Source: DAIDKA01 sp035485475 (GTDB lineage: Bacteria; Pseudomonadota; Gammaproteobacteria; Steroidobacterales; Steroidobacteraceae). From it: a stretch of 22,951 bases of DNA. Positions 1-7,155 of this stretch are shown in pieces. Position 1 is the first letter of the stretch. The number at the start of each line of letters is the position of its first letter. The stretch spans positions 1 through 22,951 of the forward strand of contig DATHOA010000103.1 in NCBI GenBank assembly GCA_035485475.1, read 5' to 3'. The notes beneath the pieces are model-generated. The model searched no databases, had not been told where the DNA came from, and saw only the letters and a program-made list of their open reading frames with translations. The position numbers and the translations under genes were made by a program.

Positions 1-1
1 G

Positions 2-1024
2 GAGGAGTTCAAACTCGAGTTCGCCAAAGCGTGGTTCAAGCTGACCCACCGCGACATGGGGCCGCGCGCCCGCTATCTGGGTCCGGATGTGCCGCAGGTG
101 GACCTGATCTGGCAGGACCCGCTGCCCAAGGCGGATTATCCTGTGATTGAGGCGGCGGACATCTCCGCCCTGAAAGTGAAGATTCTAGCTTCCGGGTTGA
201 CGGTACCGCAGCTGGTGCGTACCACCTGGGCTGCGGCCGTGACATTCCGCGGGACCGACTATCGCGGCGGCGCCAATGGTGCACGCATCCGCCTCAGCCC
301 CGAAAAAGACTGGGCCGTCAATGATTCGAAGGAACTAGCCGAAGTGTTGCAGCACCTCGAGGCCATTCAGAAGGACTTCAACAAGACACACGCCGGCGGC
401 AAGCGGGTCTCGCTCGCGGACCTGGTCGTCCTCGGCGGCGACGCCGCGGTCGAACAGGCCGCGCAGGCCGCTGGCCACCCTGTCCAGGTCGCCTTCACAC
501 CCGGCCGCGTGGATGCGACGCAGGAGCAGACCGACGTCAATTCCTTCGCGGTACTGGAGCCAACCGCCGATGCCTTCCGCAACTACCTTGCGCCGGGCCA
601 GAGTCGTTCCCCCGCCGAACTGATGGTCGACCGGGCCAACCTGTTGACCCTGTCGGTGCCGCAGATGACGGCGCTGGTCGGTGGCTTGCGCTCGCTGAAC
701 GCCAACGAGGGCCAATCCCCGCACGGGGTGTTCACAAGCCGTCCGGGTACGCTGAGCAATGACTTCTTCGTCAACCTGCTCGACATGTCCACGGTGTGGA
801 ACAAGTCGGCCAGCACGCCAGGCCTCTACGAGGGACATGACCGCAAGACCGGCCAGGTCAAGTGGACCGCGACCTCCGTGGACCTGGTGTTCGGCTCCAA
901 CTCCGAGCTGCGCGCGGTCGCCGAAGTCTATGCCGAGTCCGACGGCGAGGAGCGCTTCGTGCAGCAGTTCGTGGCAGCATGGACCAAGGTGACGAACCTG
1001 GACCGCTTCGACCTGCACCGCTGA
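2..1024 (+). CDS. katG: Catalase-peroxidase KatG, C-terminal part (5' truncated by window edge)
   Basis: This is the C-terminal ~340 residues of a bifunctional haem catalase-peroxidase, which removes hydrogen peroxide. The reading frame is open from base 2, so the gene begins outside the window; a full KatG is about 720-750 residues. Family-typical stretches are visible: WFKLTHRDMGPRARYLGPDVP at the start, GGANGARIRLSPEKDW, SRPGTLSNDFFVNLLDMST, and the terminal VDLVFGSNSELRAVAEVYA and FVAAWTKVTNLDRFDL. This part corresponds to the C-terminal peroxidase-like domain, which in known KatGs no longer binds haem but supports the active N-terminal domain. The catalytic Arg-Trp-His and Met-Tyr-Trp residues lie upstream and cannot be checked. 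A strong hairpin lies just after the TGA stop. The next gene is convergent, so this is the last gene of its transcript. The family assignment is secure. Confidence 0.97.
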   Translation, partial: EEFKLEFAKAWFKLTHRDMGPRARYLGPDVPQVDLIWQDPLPKADYPVIEAADISALKVKILASGLTVPQLVRTTWAAAVTFRGTDYRGGANGARIRLSPEKDWAVNDSKELAEVLQHLEAIQKDFNKTHAGGKRVSLADLVVLGGDAAVEQAAQAAGHPVQVAFTPGRVDATQEQTDVNSFAVLEPTADAFRNYLAPGQSRSPAELMVDRANLLTLSVPQMTALVGGLRSLNANEGQSPHGVFTSRPGTLSNDFFVNLLDMSTVWNKSASTPGLYEGHDRKTGQVKWTATSVDLVFGSNSELRAVAEVYAESDGEERFVQQFVAAWTKVTNLDRFDLHR

Positions 1025-1031
1025 GCGACCG

Positions 1032-1060
1032 GGGACGGGTCCGTGTGCAGGACCCGTCCC
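1032..1060. terminator. Strong hairpin between convergent katG and PQQ dehydrogenase
   Basis: A perfect 11-bp inverted repeat (GGGACGGGTCC at 1032-1042 and GGACCCGTCCC at 1050-1060) encloses a 7-nt loop. It starts 7 nt after the katG stop and ends 6 nt before the stop of the convergent gene, where a bidirectional terminator would be expected. No T-tract follows on either strand, so it may slow polymerase or protect 3' ends rather than act as a classical intrinsic terminator. Confidence 0.65.
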
Positions 1061-1066
1061 ATGCGC

Positions 1067-2944
1067 TTACTCCAGGCCGAAGGCCAGCAGGATATTGCCC
1101 GGCAGCCCGACCAGGCTGCCGTTGCCTGAATTGACGAACAGCATGCCGCCAGCGACCACCGGGCCGGGGCCATCCATGCTGCCGCCGCTGGCCTTCACGT
1201 CATTCACGGTCTTGAATGAACGGCTGGTGTTGAACAGCCAGATCACCTTGCCGGTCTTGGTCGAATAGGCACGCAGTCCGCCGTCCATGCCGCTGCTGAG
1301 AATGGCACCGGGAATTGCGGTCACCGCGGCGCCCTGCCCGGTGCTGCAGCCCACCTGTCCCGCGCACAGCGCCTGCGGACGCGGCGCGGCCCATGCCAGG
1401 CTGCCGTCCTTCAGATTCAGCGCGTGCACGCCGCCCGGAGTTTCCGTGAGCAGATCGGCGGTGCCGATGAACACCCGATCGCCTGCGATGGCGCCGCCCC
1501 ACATGCCGCCCAGGCCGCTGCCTTTGCCGACCCGGTACTGCCACACCACCTTGCCTTGCTGGTCCGGATCCATCGCATAGGCCATGCCCGATTTCTGCGG
1601 CAACACCAGCAGGTCACGCCCCGGCAGGTGCGCCAGCGCCGGTGAGGCCGAGAAGTCGTAGTCCGGTCCCAGGGTCGCGGGGCAACCCGTGTTCGGATTG
1701 TTCGTCGCCGCGCAGCCCATGGCCCACACATCGTTGGGCAGCACCTGGCTTACCCATTTGATCGCGCCGGTGACCATATCCAGCGCCAGCACCGCATCGC
1801 TGGTGTGCTGCGGGGGATCCGTGTAGGCATTGCCCGTGGCCACGTAAATGAGCTTGCGCTTGGCATCGATGGTCGGCGAGGACCAGATGCCCACACCCGA
1901 CGGACCGAACATCGGCAGGCCGGCGGCGGATTTGCCGCGCGGCTGCGGCTGCGGCACGGTGTAGGTCTTCCACAGTACCTTGCCGGTGTCGATATCCAGC
2001 GCGGTCACGCTGCCACGCAGGGTGCAGCAGCCCTTGGTCGCATGGATTCCCTGTCCTTCCTCTCCGACGCCCTGGATCGGGATATACACGCGCCCCTCAT
2101 AGGGCGCCGGCGCGCCGGTGATTGCCGCGGACGGGTGCGTATCGATCTTCGTGGTCCACACCTGCTTGCCGGTCTGCGCATCGACCGCGTACGCGTTGGC
2201 CTGGCGATCGCCAAACAGGACGACATTGCCCGGCTTGCCGTCGGCACCGTGGTACGGCGCGACCGACAGCGCCGTCGGCACGCCGGCCGGAGCCTTGAAC
2301 ATCCAGTAGGTGCAGCCCGTCGCCGGATCCAGCGCATACACCCCGCCGTTGTCACTGGCGACGAACAGGCGCCCGCCCGCGACCGCCGGCTGGGTGCGCG
2401 CCGCGGGGACATTCGCGTAGCCGAACGCCCATTTGAGCTTCAGGTGCGGCAGATCCGCTGCCGACAGGCCGCCCGCGGCCTTATCCTGAAAGCGTGTGTT
2501 CTCCAAACTATTGCCCCAGCCACTCCAGCGGGGCATGGTCGCCGGATCACTCATCGGCACCTGCTGCGCGCACAGTTTTCCGGCCGTGACCGCGGCCAGC
2601 TGCACCGGGCCGAAGGGCCGGCCCGTGATGAACTGCGCCACCGCTTTGCGTTCCGCGTCGGTCAGGGTCGAACCCTGCGCCTGCATCTTGCCGGTCGTCA
2701 GGGCCGTGAGAATCGCCTCCGGGGCGTAGCGATGCAGCAGCTCGACGGGCACCGCACGGGCATCGGCGGTGGCCGGCGCCTTGCCGGCGGTGGGCACCAG
2801 GCTCAAATGGCACACGGCGCAGACGCGTTTGAATACCGCCTGCCCCTGGGCCTTGACCGCGGCGCTCTGGGCCTGTGCGACGCCGAGCATGACGGCGTTC
2901 AACATCAGCAGCCCCGCAATCCTTACGTGTGATTGACGAATCAT
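1067..2944 (-). CDS. Periplasmic PQQ-dependent dehydrogenase with N-terminal cytochrome c domain (polyvinyl-alcohol dehydrogenase-like)
   Basis: This 625-residue quinohaemoprotein should oxidise an alcohol in the periplasm using PQQ and pass electrons to its own haem c. A Sec signal peptide (MIRQSHVRIAGLLMLNAVML, then a GVAQAQ cleavage region) is followed by a cytochrome c domain with haem motif C42-A-V-C45-H46 and a likely axial Met near residue 87 (GKMQAQG). From about residue 138 comes an eight-bladed propeller with repeated blade motifs such as VYALDPATG, AYAVDAQTGKQVW and VTALDIDTGKVLWK. Adjacent cysteines occur in TKGCCTLRG. The order haem c first, propeller second, with MPRWSGWGNSLENTRFQ at the junction, matches polyvinyl-alcohol dehydrogenase (cytochrome); the true substrate is unknown. 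The frame is open upstream to 3082, but the ATG at 2944 has a good GGAAG ribosome-binding site and gives the signal peptide. It is divergent from the PfpI gene. Confidence 0.88.
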   Translation of the reverse strand: MIRQSHVRIAGLLMLNAVMLGVAQAQSAAVKAQGQAVFKRVCAVCHLSLVPTAGKAPATADARAVPVELLHRYAPEAILTALTTGKMQAQGSTLTDAERKAVAQFITGRPFGPVQLAAVTAGKLCAQQVPMSDPATMPRWSGWGNSLENTRFQDKAAGGLSAADLPHLKLKWAFGYANVPAARTQPAVAGGRLFVASDNGGVYALDPATGCTYWMFKAPAGVPTALSVAPYHGADGKPGNVVLFGDRQANAYAVDAQTGKQVWTTKIDTHPSAAITGAPAPYEGRVYIPIQGVGEEGQGIHATKGCCTLRGSVTALDIDTGKVLWKTYTVPQPQPRGKSAAGLPMFGPSGVGIWSSPTIDAKRKLIYVATGNAYTDPPQHTSDAVLALDMVTGAIKWVSQVLPNDVWAMGCAATNNPNTGCPATLGPDYDFSASPALAHLPGRDLLVLPQKSGMAYAMDPDQQGKVVWQYRVGKGSGLGGMWGGAIAGDRVFIGTADLLTETPGGVHALNLKDGSLAWAAPRPQALCAGQVGCSTGQGAAVTAIPGAILSSGMDGGLRAYSTKTGKVIWLFNTSRSFKTVNDVKASGGSMDGPGPVVAGGMLFVNSGNGSLVGLPGNILLAFGLE

Positions 2945-2986
2945 CGGTTCTTCCGTGCGATTGCGGCGAGTTGCCAGCGAGGCCGA

Positions 2987-2992
2987 AGTATA
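2987..2992 (-). promoter_or_regulatory. Possible -10 element of the PQQ dehydrogenase gene
   Basis: In the 121-bp divergent spacer (2945-3065) the minus strand reads TATACT at 2992-2987, close to the sigma-70 -10 consensus, 42 nt upstream of the chosen start. No convincing -35 lies 16-18 bp further upstream, so this is a weak call. On the plus strand GATACT (3032-3037) is a comparably weak candidate for the PfpI gene. Confidence 0.3.
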
Positions 2993-3065
2993 CGCTGTGT
3001 GGCGCGCATGGAGTCGCGTGGCCGAAACTGGGATACTGGACGACCGCATTGCAGGAGTCGCAATC

Positions 3066-3644
3066 ATGCCGAAGAAAATCATGCTGCTCGTCGGCGACTA
3101 CGTCGAGGACTATGAAACCATGGTGCCCTTCCAGATGCTCGTGATGGCCGGGCACAAGGTGGACGCAATGTGCCCCGGCAAGGCCGCCGGCGACTATGTC
3201 CTCACGGCGGTCCACGATTTTGACGGTGCGCAGACCTATTCCGAAAAGCCGGGGCACCGCTTCGCGCTCAATGCCACTTTTGATGCCGCCAATCCTGCCG
3301 ATTACGAGGCCCTGGTGATACCCGGCGGGCGCGCGCCCGAGTATCTGCGCCTGGATGCGCGAGTCCTGAAGGCCGTGCAGCACTTCGCGCAGGCGAACAA
3401 GCCGATTGCGGCGGTGTGTCATGGCGCCCAGGTGCTGGCCGCGGCCGATGTGATCCGCGGTCGCCGGATCTCCGCGTATCCCGCCTGCGCGCCCGAAGTG
3501 CGGCTGGCCGGCGCCGAATACGCGCAGATACCCATCGACCAGGCCGTGACCGATGGCAACTTCGTGACGGCGCCCGCCTGGCCTGCGCATCCGGCCTGGA
3601 TACGGCAGTTCCTCACGGTGCTCGGCACCAAGATCACACACTGA
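3066..3644 (+). CDS. DJ-1/PfpI family protein
   Basis: This 192-residue protein belongs to the DJ-1/PfpI (class I glutamine amidotransferase-like) superfamily, whose members include deglycases, chaperones and small-molecule hydratases. Visible landmarks are KKIMLLVGDYVEDYE with the conserved acidic residue near 17, VIPGGRAPEYLR, and the nucleophile elbow IAAVCHGAQVLAAA with Cys118-His119. The ATG at 3066 was chosen because an AGGAG at 3053-3057 precedes it at good spacing. The open frame extends further upstream without a ribosome-binding site. There is no signal peptide, so it is cytoplasmic. Only 13 nt separate it from the zinc peptidase gene, so it probably opens the eight-gene run. The exact activity cannot be read from the sequence; a role against reactive carbonyls or peroxide stress would be inference. 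Confidence 0.88.
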   Translation: MPKKIMLLVGDYVEDYETMVPFQMLVMAGHKVDAMCPGKAAGDYVLTAVHDFDGAQTYSEKPGHRFALNATFDAANPADYEALVIPGGRAPEYLRLDARVLKAVQHFAQANKPIAAVCHGAQVLAAADVIRGRRISAYPACAPEVRLAGAEYAQIPIDQAVTDGNFVTAPAWPAHPAWIRQFLTVLGTKITH

Positions 3645-3657
3645 CGGGAACCTGCTA

Positions 3658-4584
3658 GTGGACATGCGCGATCAGGACGAGAGCCGCAACGTCGAGGACG
3701 TTCGCGGTTCCAGCGGCGGCGGCGGGTTCCAGTTCCGGCCGGTGCACGGCATTGGCCTGGGCACGATCGTCATCGCGCTGATTGGGGGGTGGGTGCTGGG
3801 CATCAACCCCCTGCAGATACTCGGACTGCTCAGTGGCACGCCCGTGCAGCAGACCGCGCCCCCAACAGCCGACCCGACGGCGGACCAGGGTGCCGACCAG
3901 CCGCCGGGCCCGACGGCGGACACCGAAGATCCACAGGTCCGGTTCGTGTCGCAGATCCTGCGCAGCACCGAAGTGGTGTGGACCGATACGTTCAAGCAGA
4001 TGGGCCGCACCTACGAGAATCCCAAACTGCGCCTGTTCCGCGACAGCTATCCGACGGCCTGCGGCCAGGGGGAGGCGGCCGCCGGACCGTTCTACTGCCC
4101 GAACGACCGCATCGTGTACCTGGATCTGGGTTTCTTCGACCTGATGACCCAGCAACTGAATGCACCCGGCCAGTTCGCCCATGCTTACGTGATCGGCCAC
4201 GAAGTGGGCCACCACGTACAGAACCTGCTCGGGATACTGGGCCGGATCGACGCGCAGCGCGAGCGCAGTAGCGCCGCGCAGTCCAACGCCCTGAGTGTCA
4301 AGATCGAACTGCAGGCCGATTGTTTCGCCGGCGTGTGGGCGCGGCGTGCGCAGCAGGAGAAGGGCTGGCGCCTCGAACCGGGCGATATTGAAACCGCGCT
4401 CAATGCCGCCAGCCAGATCGGGGATGACACCCTGCAGAAAAGGGCCCGCGGCACGGTGGTGCCGGAATCCTTCACGCATGGCACCAGCGCGCAGCGGGTC
4501 TCCTGGTTCAAGCGCGGCATCGATTCCGGTGACCCGAACCAGTGCGACACGTTTGGCACCGGCAATGTGACCGGATCCGGCTGA
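3658..4584 (+). CDS. YpfJ-type neutral zinc metallopeptidase
   Basis: This 308-residue predicted membrane-anchored zinc peptidase resembles Escherichia coli YpfJ. The N-terminus carries the family hallmark DESRNVEDVRGSSGGGG, then a single membrane segment around residues 31-50 (GIGLGTIVIALIGGWVLGIN). A Pro/Thr/Asp-rich linker follows, and then the catalytic domain with AGPFYCPNDRIVYLDLGFF and the zinc motif H181-E-V-G-H185. A second conserved block, ELQADCFAGVWA (217-228), would supply a further ligand. The topology places the peptidase domain in the periplasm. The GTG at 3658 sits 8 nt after a GGGAA and is preferred; the ATG at 3664 is the alternative and would remove only two residues. Its stop overlaps the start of the STN-OmpW gene (TGATG), suggesting translational coupling. 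Substrates for this family are not known. Confidence 0.9.
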   Translation: MDMRDQDESRNVEDVRGSSGGGGFQFRPVHGIGLGTIVIALIGGWVLGINPLQILGLLSGTPVQQTAPPTADPTADQGADQPPGPTADTEDPQVRFVSQILRSTEVVWTDTFKQMGRTYENPKLRLFRDSYPTACGQGEAAAGPFYCPNDRIVYLDLGFFDLMTQQLNAPGQFAHAYVIGHEVGHHVQNLLGILGRIDAQRERSSAAQSNALSVKIELQADCFAGVWARRAQQEKGWRLEPGDIETALNAASQIGDDTLQKRARGTVVPESFTHGTSAQRVSWFKRGIDSGDPNQCDTFGTGNVTGSG

Positions 4585-5549
4585 TGCCGCGCGGCGGATG
4601 CGCCGGCGCCGCACTGGCGGCAAGCATGGCCTGCTTGTGCGCGGCGCTGTGTTGTCCCGTGCCTGCCCGGGCACAGGCGGCGGGCGCAAACGCGCCGCCC
4701 GGACCGGGCGATGCGCGCGTCGAGTTCGACATTCCCGCGCAACCCATGGCCGCGGCCCTCAATGCCTGGGCCGTGCAGGCCAACACCCAGGTATTCGTCG
4801 ATCCCGGCCCCGTGGCCCATCTCACCGCGCCGGCGATCAAAGGCGCATTCACCCCCCGCCAGGCCCTGCGCGCCCTGCTGGCCCATAGCCGTCTGCAGGT
4901 CTCGCAGGGTGCCAATGGCGTATTTTTGATCAAGCCCCGACCGACCGCCGTGGTGAATCAGCAGCCTCCCGCACCGCCCACTGCCGCGCCCGAAGGGCCC
5001 GCAACGCCTGCGGCCGTTGCACGCGAAGTGCCGACGACGCGCGCCAGCGAAGGACCGTGGCTGCTGGGCTTCTTTGTCAATTATGCGCAGGACAACGGCA
5101 ATGCCTCCGGCGGCGCCAGCGCCGCCGTAACCGGGGAATATTTCATCACTGACCATGTTGCCGCGGCGTTGGCCCTGACGGTCCCGCGCACCCACTCGTT
5201 TGAAGTACCCGGGACTGCGGCGGCGGCCGCGCATCGTGCGAGTGCCCGCCTGCAGTCTTCCGCGGTGACATTCAAATACTATTTCGCGCCTGAGGATCGC
5301 TGGGATCCGTACCTGGGCGCCGGTGTCGATGTCACGGCCCTATACGAGGTGAGCGGCGTGGCCGGGCTGGACCGGGTGACTGCCGGACCCATCGCCGAAG
5401 CCGGTGTCAATCTGCGGCTCGACCGGCACTGGATGCTGAATGCGGCCGCGAGCTGGGCGCAAGTCCAGCCTGCTGCAGGCGCCATGCCAAGCCGGGATAT
5501 CCGGCTTGATCCGCTGCAATTCGACTGCGGATTTGTGTACCGATTCTGA
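4584..5549 (+). CDS. STN-domain outer-membrane protein with OmpW-like barrel
   Basis: This 321-residue protein appears to join two normally separate modules. After a signal peptide (about 1-30, cut near PARAQ) comes an STN (secretin/TonB short N-terminal) domain, about residues 46-117: VEFDIPAQPMAAALNAWAVQ, then FVDPGPVAHLTAPAIKGAFT and ALRALLAHSRLQVSQG. A Pro/Ala-rich linker (118-156) leads to an OmpW-like barrel of about 165 residues. The barrel contains VTFKYYFAPEDRWDPYLGAG, in the place of the OmpW signature, and ends in FVYRF, a terminal Phe typical of outer-membrane proteins. The length suits an eight-stranded barrel, far too small for a TonB-dependent receptor; I see no plug domain. 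STN domains on receptors such as FecA signal to FecR proteins. The start overlaps the preceding stop (TGATG), and the sigma factor gene follows after 26 nt. The barrel assignment is by recognition of motifs, not modelling. Confidence 0.82.
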   Translation: MPRGGCAGAALAASMACLCAALCCPVPARAQAAGANAPPGPGDARVEFDIPAQPMAAALNAWAVQANTQVFVDPGPVAHLTAPAIKGAFTPRQALRALLAHSRLQVSQGANGVFLIKPRPTAVVNQQPPAPPTAAPEGPATPAAVAREVPTTRASEGPWLLGFFVNYAQDNGNASGGASAAVTGEYFITDHVAAALALTVPRTHSFEVPGTAAAAAHRASARLQSSAVTFKYYFAPEDRWDPYLGAGVDVTALYEVSGVAGLDRVTAGPIAEAGVNLRLDRHWMLNAAASWAQVQPAAGAMPSRDIRLDPLQFDCGFVYRF

Positions 5550-5561
5550 GTGGCTTTCTCG

Positions 5562-5567
5562 TAAAAT
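5562..5567 (+). promoter_or_regulatory. Possible -10 element directly before the ECF sigma gene
   Basis: TAAAAT lies 8 nt before the ATG of the sigma factor gene, and there is no Shine-Dalgarno sequence between them. A transcript starting from it would be almost leaderless. No good -35 is seen at 16-18 bp, so this is only a candidate internal promoter. The alternative is that the gene is translated poorly from the polycistronic message. Confidence 0.25.
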
Positions 5568-5575
5568 CAGCACAC

Positions 5576-6190
5576 ATGAAGCCCGATACGACCCAACTGA
5601 GCGCCGGCGTGGCGCAAAGCGCCTATCCGCTGGACCTGGACGGGCCGGAGGCGGCCGCTGCCGCGGAGCCGACCCCGGCCGACCCTTCGCACCGGGCCTA
5701 TGTCACGATGCTGTTCAATCGGCATCGCGTCTCCCTGCAGCGCTACCTGCTGCGGCTGGTGCCGCCCGAAGACGCGGCGGAACTGGTGCAGGAGAGCTAC
5801 TACCGGCTGCTGCGCCACGGCGAGATGGTGAAGATCGATGCCATGGCGCGGGCCTTTCTGTTTCAGACCGCCACCAATCTCGCGCGCGATCACTATCGCC
5901 GCCGGGCCTCGCATCGCGCCGCGCTGCATGTGCCCATCGAGGATCAGGAAATCATCGAGGACCACCTGGGTCCCGACGCACACCTGGCCGGTGAGCAAAT
6001 GCGCGCGCTGCTCGAACGGGCCATCGCCGACCTGCCCGCGGACACGCGCACCGTGTTCCTGCTGCACCGCTTCCGCGATCTGACCTATCCGCAGATCGCG
6101 CAGCTCATGAGTCTCAGCGGCCGCACTGTCGCGCGCAAGATGGCCGAAGCAATCGAGCGGCTCAGCGCCGCAATGTCGGAGGCCACGTGA
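5576..6190 (+). CDS. FecI-like ECF RNA polymerase sigma factor
   Basis: This 204-residue sigma-70 family factor of the extracytoplasmic-function type directs RNA polymerase to a small set of promoters. Region 2 spans about residues 44-112 (LFNRHRVSLQRYLLRL, EDAAELVQESYYRLLR, FLFQTATNLARDHYRRR). Region 4 spans about 141-197 (LLERAIADLPADTRTVFLLH, LTYPQIAQLMSLSGRTVARK, the helix-turn-helix). A ~40-residue Ala/Pro-rich N-terminal extension makes it longer than most FecI proteins. Its stop overlaps the GTG of the fecR-like gene (GTGA at 6187-6190), so the pair is translationally coupled. Unusually, no ribosome-binding site precedes the ATG at 5576. By FecI precedent it would be held or activated by its partner FecR. 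No TonB-dependent receptor is adjacent; the neighbouring STN protein takes that position. Target promoters cannot be told from this window. Confidence 0.93.
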   Translation: MKPDTTQLSAGVAQSAYPLDLDGPEAAAAAEPTPADPSHRAYVTMLFNRHRVSLQRYLLRLVPPEDAAELVQESYYRLLRHGEMVKIDAMARAFLFQTATNLARDHYRRRASHRAALHVPIEDQEIIEDHLGPDAHLAGEQMRALLERAIADLPADTRTVFLLHRFRDLTYPQIAQLMSLSGRTVARKMAEAIERLSAAMSEAT

Positions 6191-7155
6191 CCACGCCGCT
6201 TGGGAGAAACACGGCCGCGCAGTGGTTCGCGCAGGCGCGCTCCGGGGATACCGATCCGGCCCATGAACAATCATGGCTGCAGTGGATCGAGGACGAAGGC
6301 CATCAGCAGGCCTACGAAAACTGCGAACTGGCCTGGGAGCTGTCCGGCGAACTGCGCGGCAGCCCCGCAATCAACGCGCTGCTGGCCGCCGCGCCAACCG
6401 TCCGGGCCAGATGGCGCGTGCCGGTATGGCAGGTGGGTCTGGCCGCATCGCTGATTGCCCTTGGCGCCTTCGCCTGGTGGTTCGCGGTCGCGCCCACGAC
6501 CACGCAATACAGCACCGGGGTCGGCGAGCAGCGCACGGTGACATTGGCCGACGGTTCCACGGTATTGCTGAATACCGACAGCGAGGTGCGGGTGCAGCTG
6601 TCGCGGCGGGTGCGACGAATCGAACTGGCGCGTGGCGAGGCATTATTCAGCGTCAGCCATGATCCGCATCGGCCCTTCGAAGTGCATGCCCTGCAGGGCG
6701 TCACCACCGCGGTGGGCACGCAGTTCGATGTCGAACTCACCCGCGGCGGCGCGGCGATCTCCGTGCTCGAAGGCACGGTCACGGTCGGCAGCAGCAGCAG
6801 CGGCGCAGCCGCGCCCTCCGTCGCGGTGTCGGCGGGTAATGGCGTCGGCTACAGCCAGGAAGGAGCCGTTTCGCAGTTGCGGCCCGCTGAGGTCAATCGT
6901 ATTCAAGGATGGCGAACCCAACGCATGGTATTCAACGATATTCCGCTGGATTCGGCACTGGCCGAGTACAACCGCTATAGTCGCCGCCCCATCGTGCTCA
7001 GCAATCCCGCACTCGGATCGCGGCATATCAACGGTGTCTTTCATATCGGGGACGAAGCCGCCTTCCTGAGCGCCCTGGATCAGGGCCTGCACCTCAAAGC
7101 AACCAAGAGCGATGCACGGACCGTGCTGCAACCCGCACCCGGATATGAACCATGA
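6187..7155 (+). CDS. FecR-family transmembrane sigma regulator
   Basis: This 322-residue inner-membrane regulator is the expected partner of the preceding sigma factor. The cytoplasmic N-terminal domain (about 8-52, conserved tryptophans 13, 30 and 33: AAQWFAQARSGD, SWLQWIEDEGHQQAYENCELAWE) is the sigma-contacting region in this family. One membrane helix follows (about 80-101, VWQVGLAASLIALGAFAWWFAV). The periplasmic FecR domain (about 112-202) shows GEQRTVTLADGSTVLLNTDS, IELARGEALFSVSHDPHRPF and VGTQFDV. The C-terminal region (about 245-315, MVFNDIPLDSALAEYNRYSR, then INGVFHIGDEAAFLSALDQG) resembles the STN fold. The start is a GTG inside the sigma gene's stop. The stop overlaps the ATG of the next gene (ATGA at 7152-7155). 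In known systems the periplasmic part receives the signal from the receptor's STN domain, and proteolysis then frees the sigma factor. Confidence 0.93.
   Translation: MTTPLGRNTAAQWFAQARSGDTDPAHEQSWLQWIEDEGHQQAYENCELAWELSGELRGSPAINALLAAAPTVRARWRVPVWQVGLAASLIALGAFAWWFAVAPTTTQYSTGVGEQRTVTLADGSTVLLNTDSEVRVQLSRRVRRIELARGEALFSVSHDPHRPFEVHALQGVTTAVGTQFDVELTRGGAAISVLEGTVTVGSSSSGAAAPSVAVSAGNGVGYSQEGAVSQLRPAEVNRIQGWRTQRMVFNDIPLDSALAEYNRYSRRPIVLSNPALGSRHINGVFHIGDEAAFLSALDQGLHLKATKSDARTVLQPAPGYEP

Noticed and set aside
1805..2932. 375-codon plus-strand frame opposite the PQQ dehydrogenase
   Set aside because: It is antisense to the propeller repeats, and its own repeat-like look only mirrors them.
2945..3082. 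46-residue N-terminal extension of the PQQ dehydrogenase
   Set aside because: The ATG at 2944 has a good ribosome-binding site and begins a normal signal peptide; the extension would run into the divergent gene.
3655..4689. 344-codon open frame on the minus strand across the zinc peptidase gene
   Set aside because: It is antisense to a clear metallopeptidase with an HExxH motif. Long antisense frames are common in GC-rich DNA; no domain or ribosome-binding site was seen.
4584..5549. Secretin or TonB-dependent receptor fragment as the identity of the STN protein
   Set aside because: There is no plug, no secretin domain and no frameshift; the frame ends naturally with a terminal Phe after a complete small barrel.
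6790..6805. AGC-type triplet repeat in the fecR gene
   Set aside because: It is a short run coding for serines in a loop of the periplasmic domain, too short to suggest phase variation.
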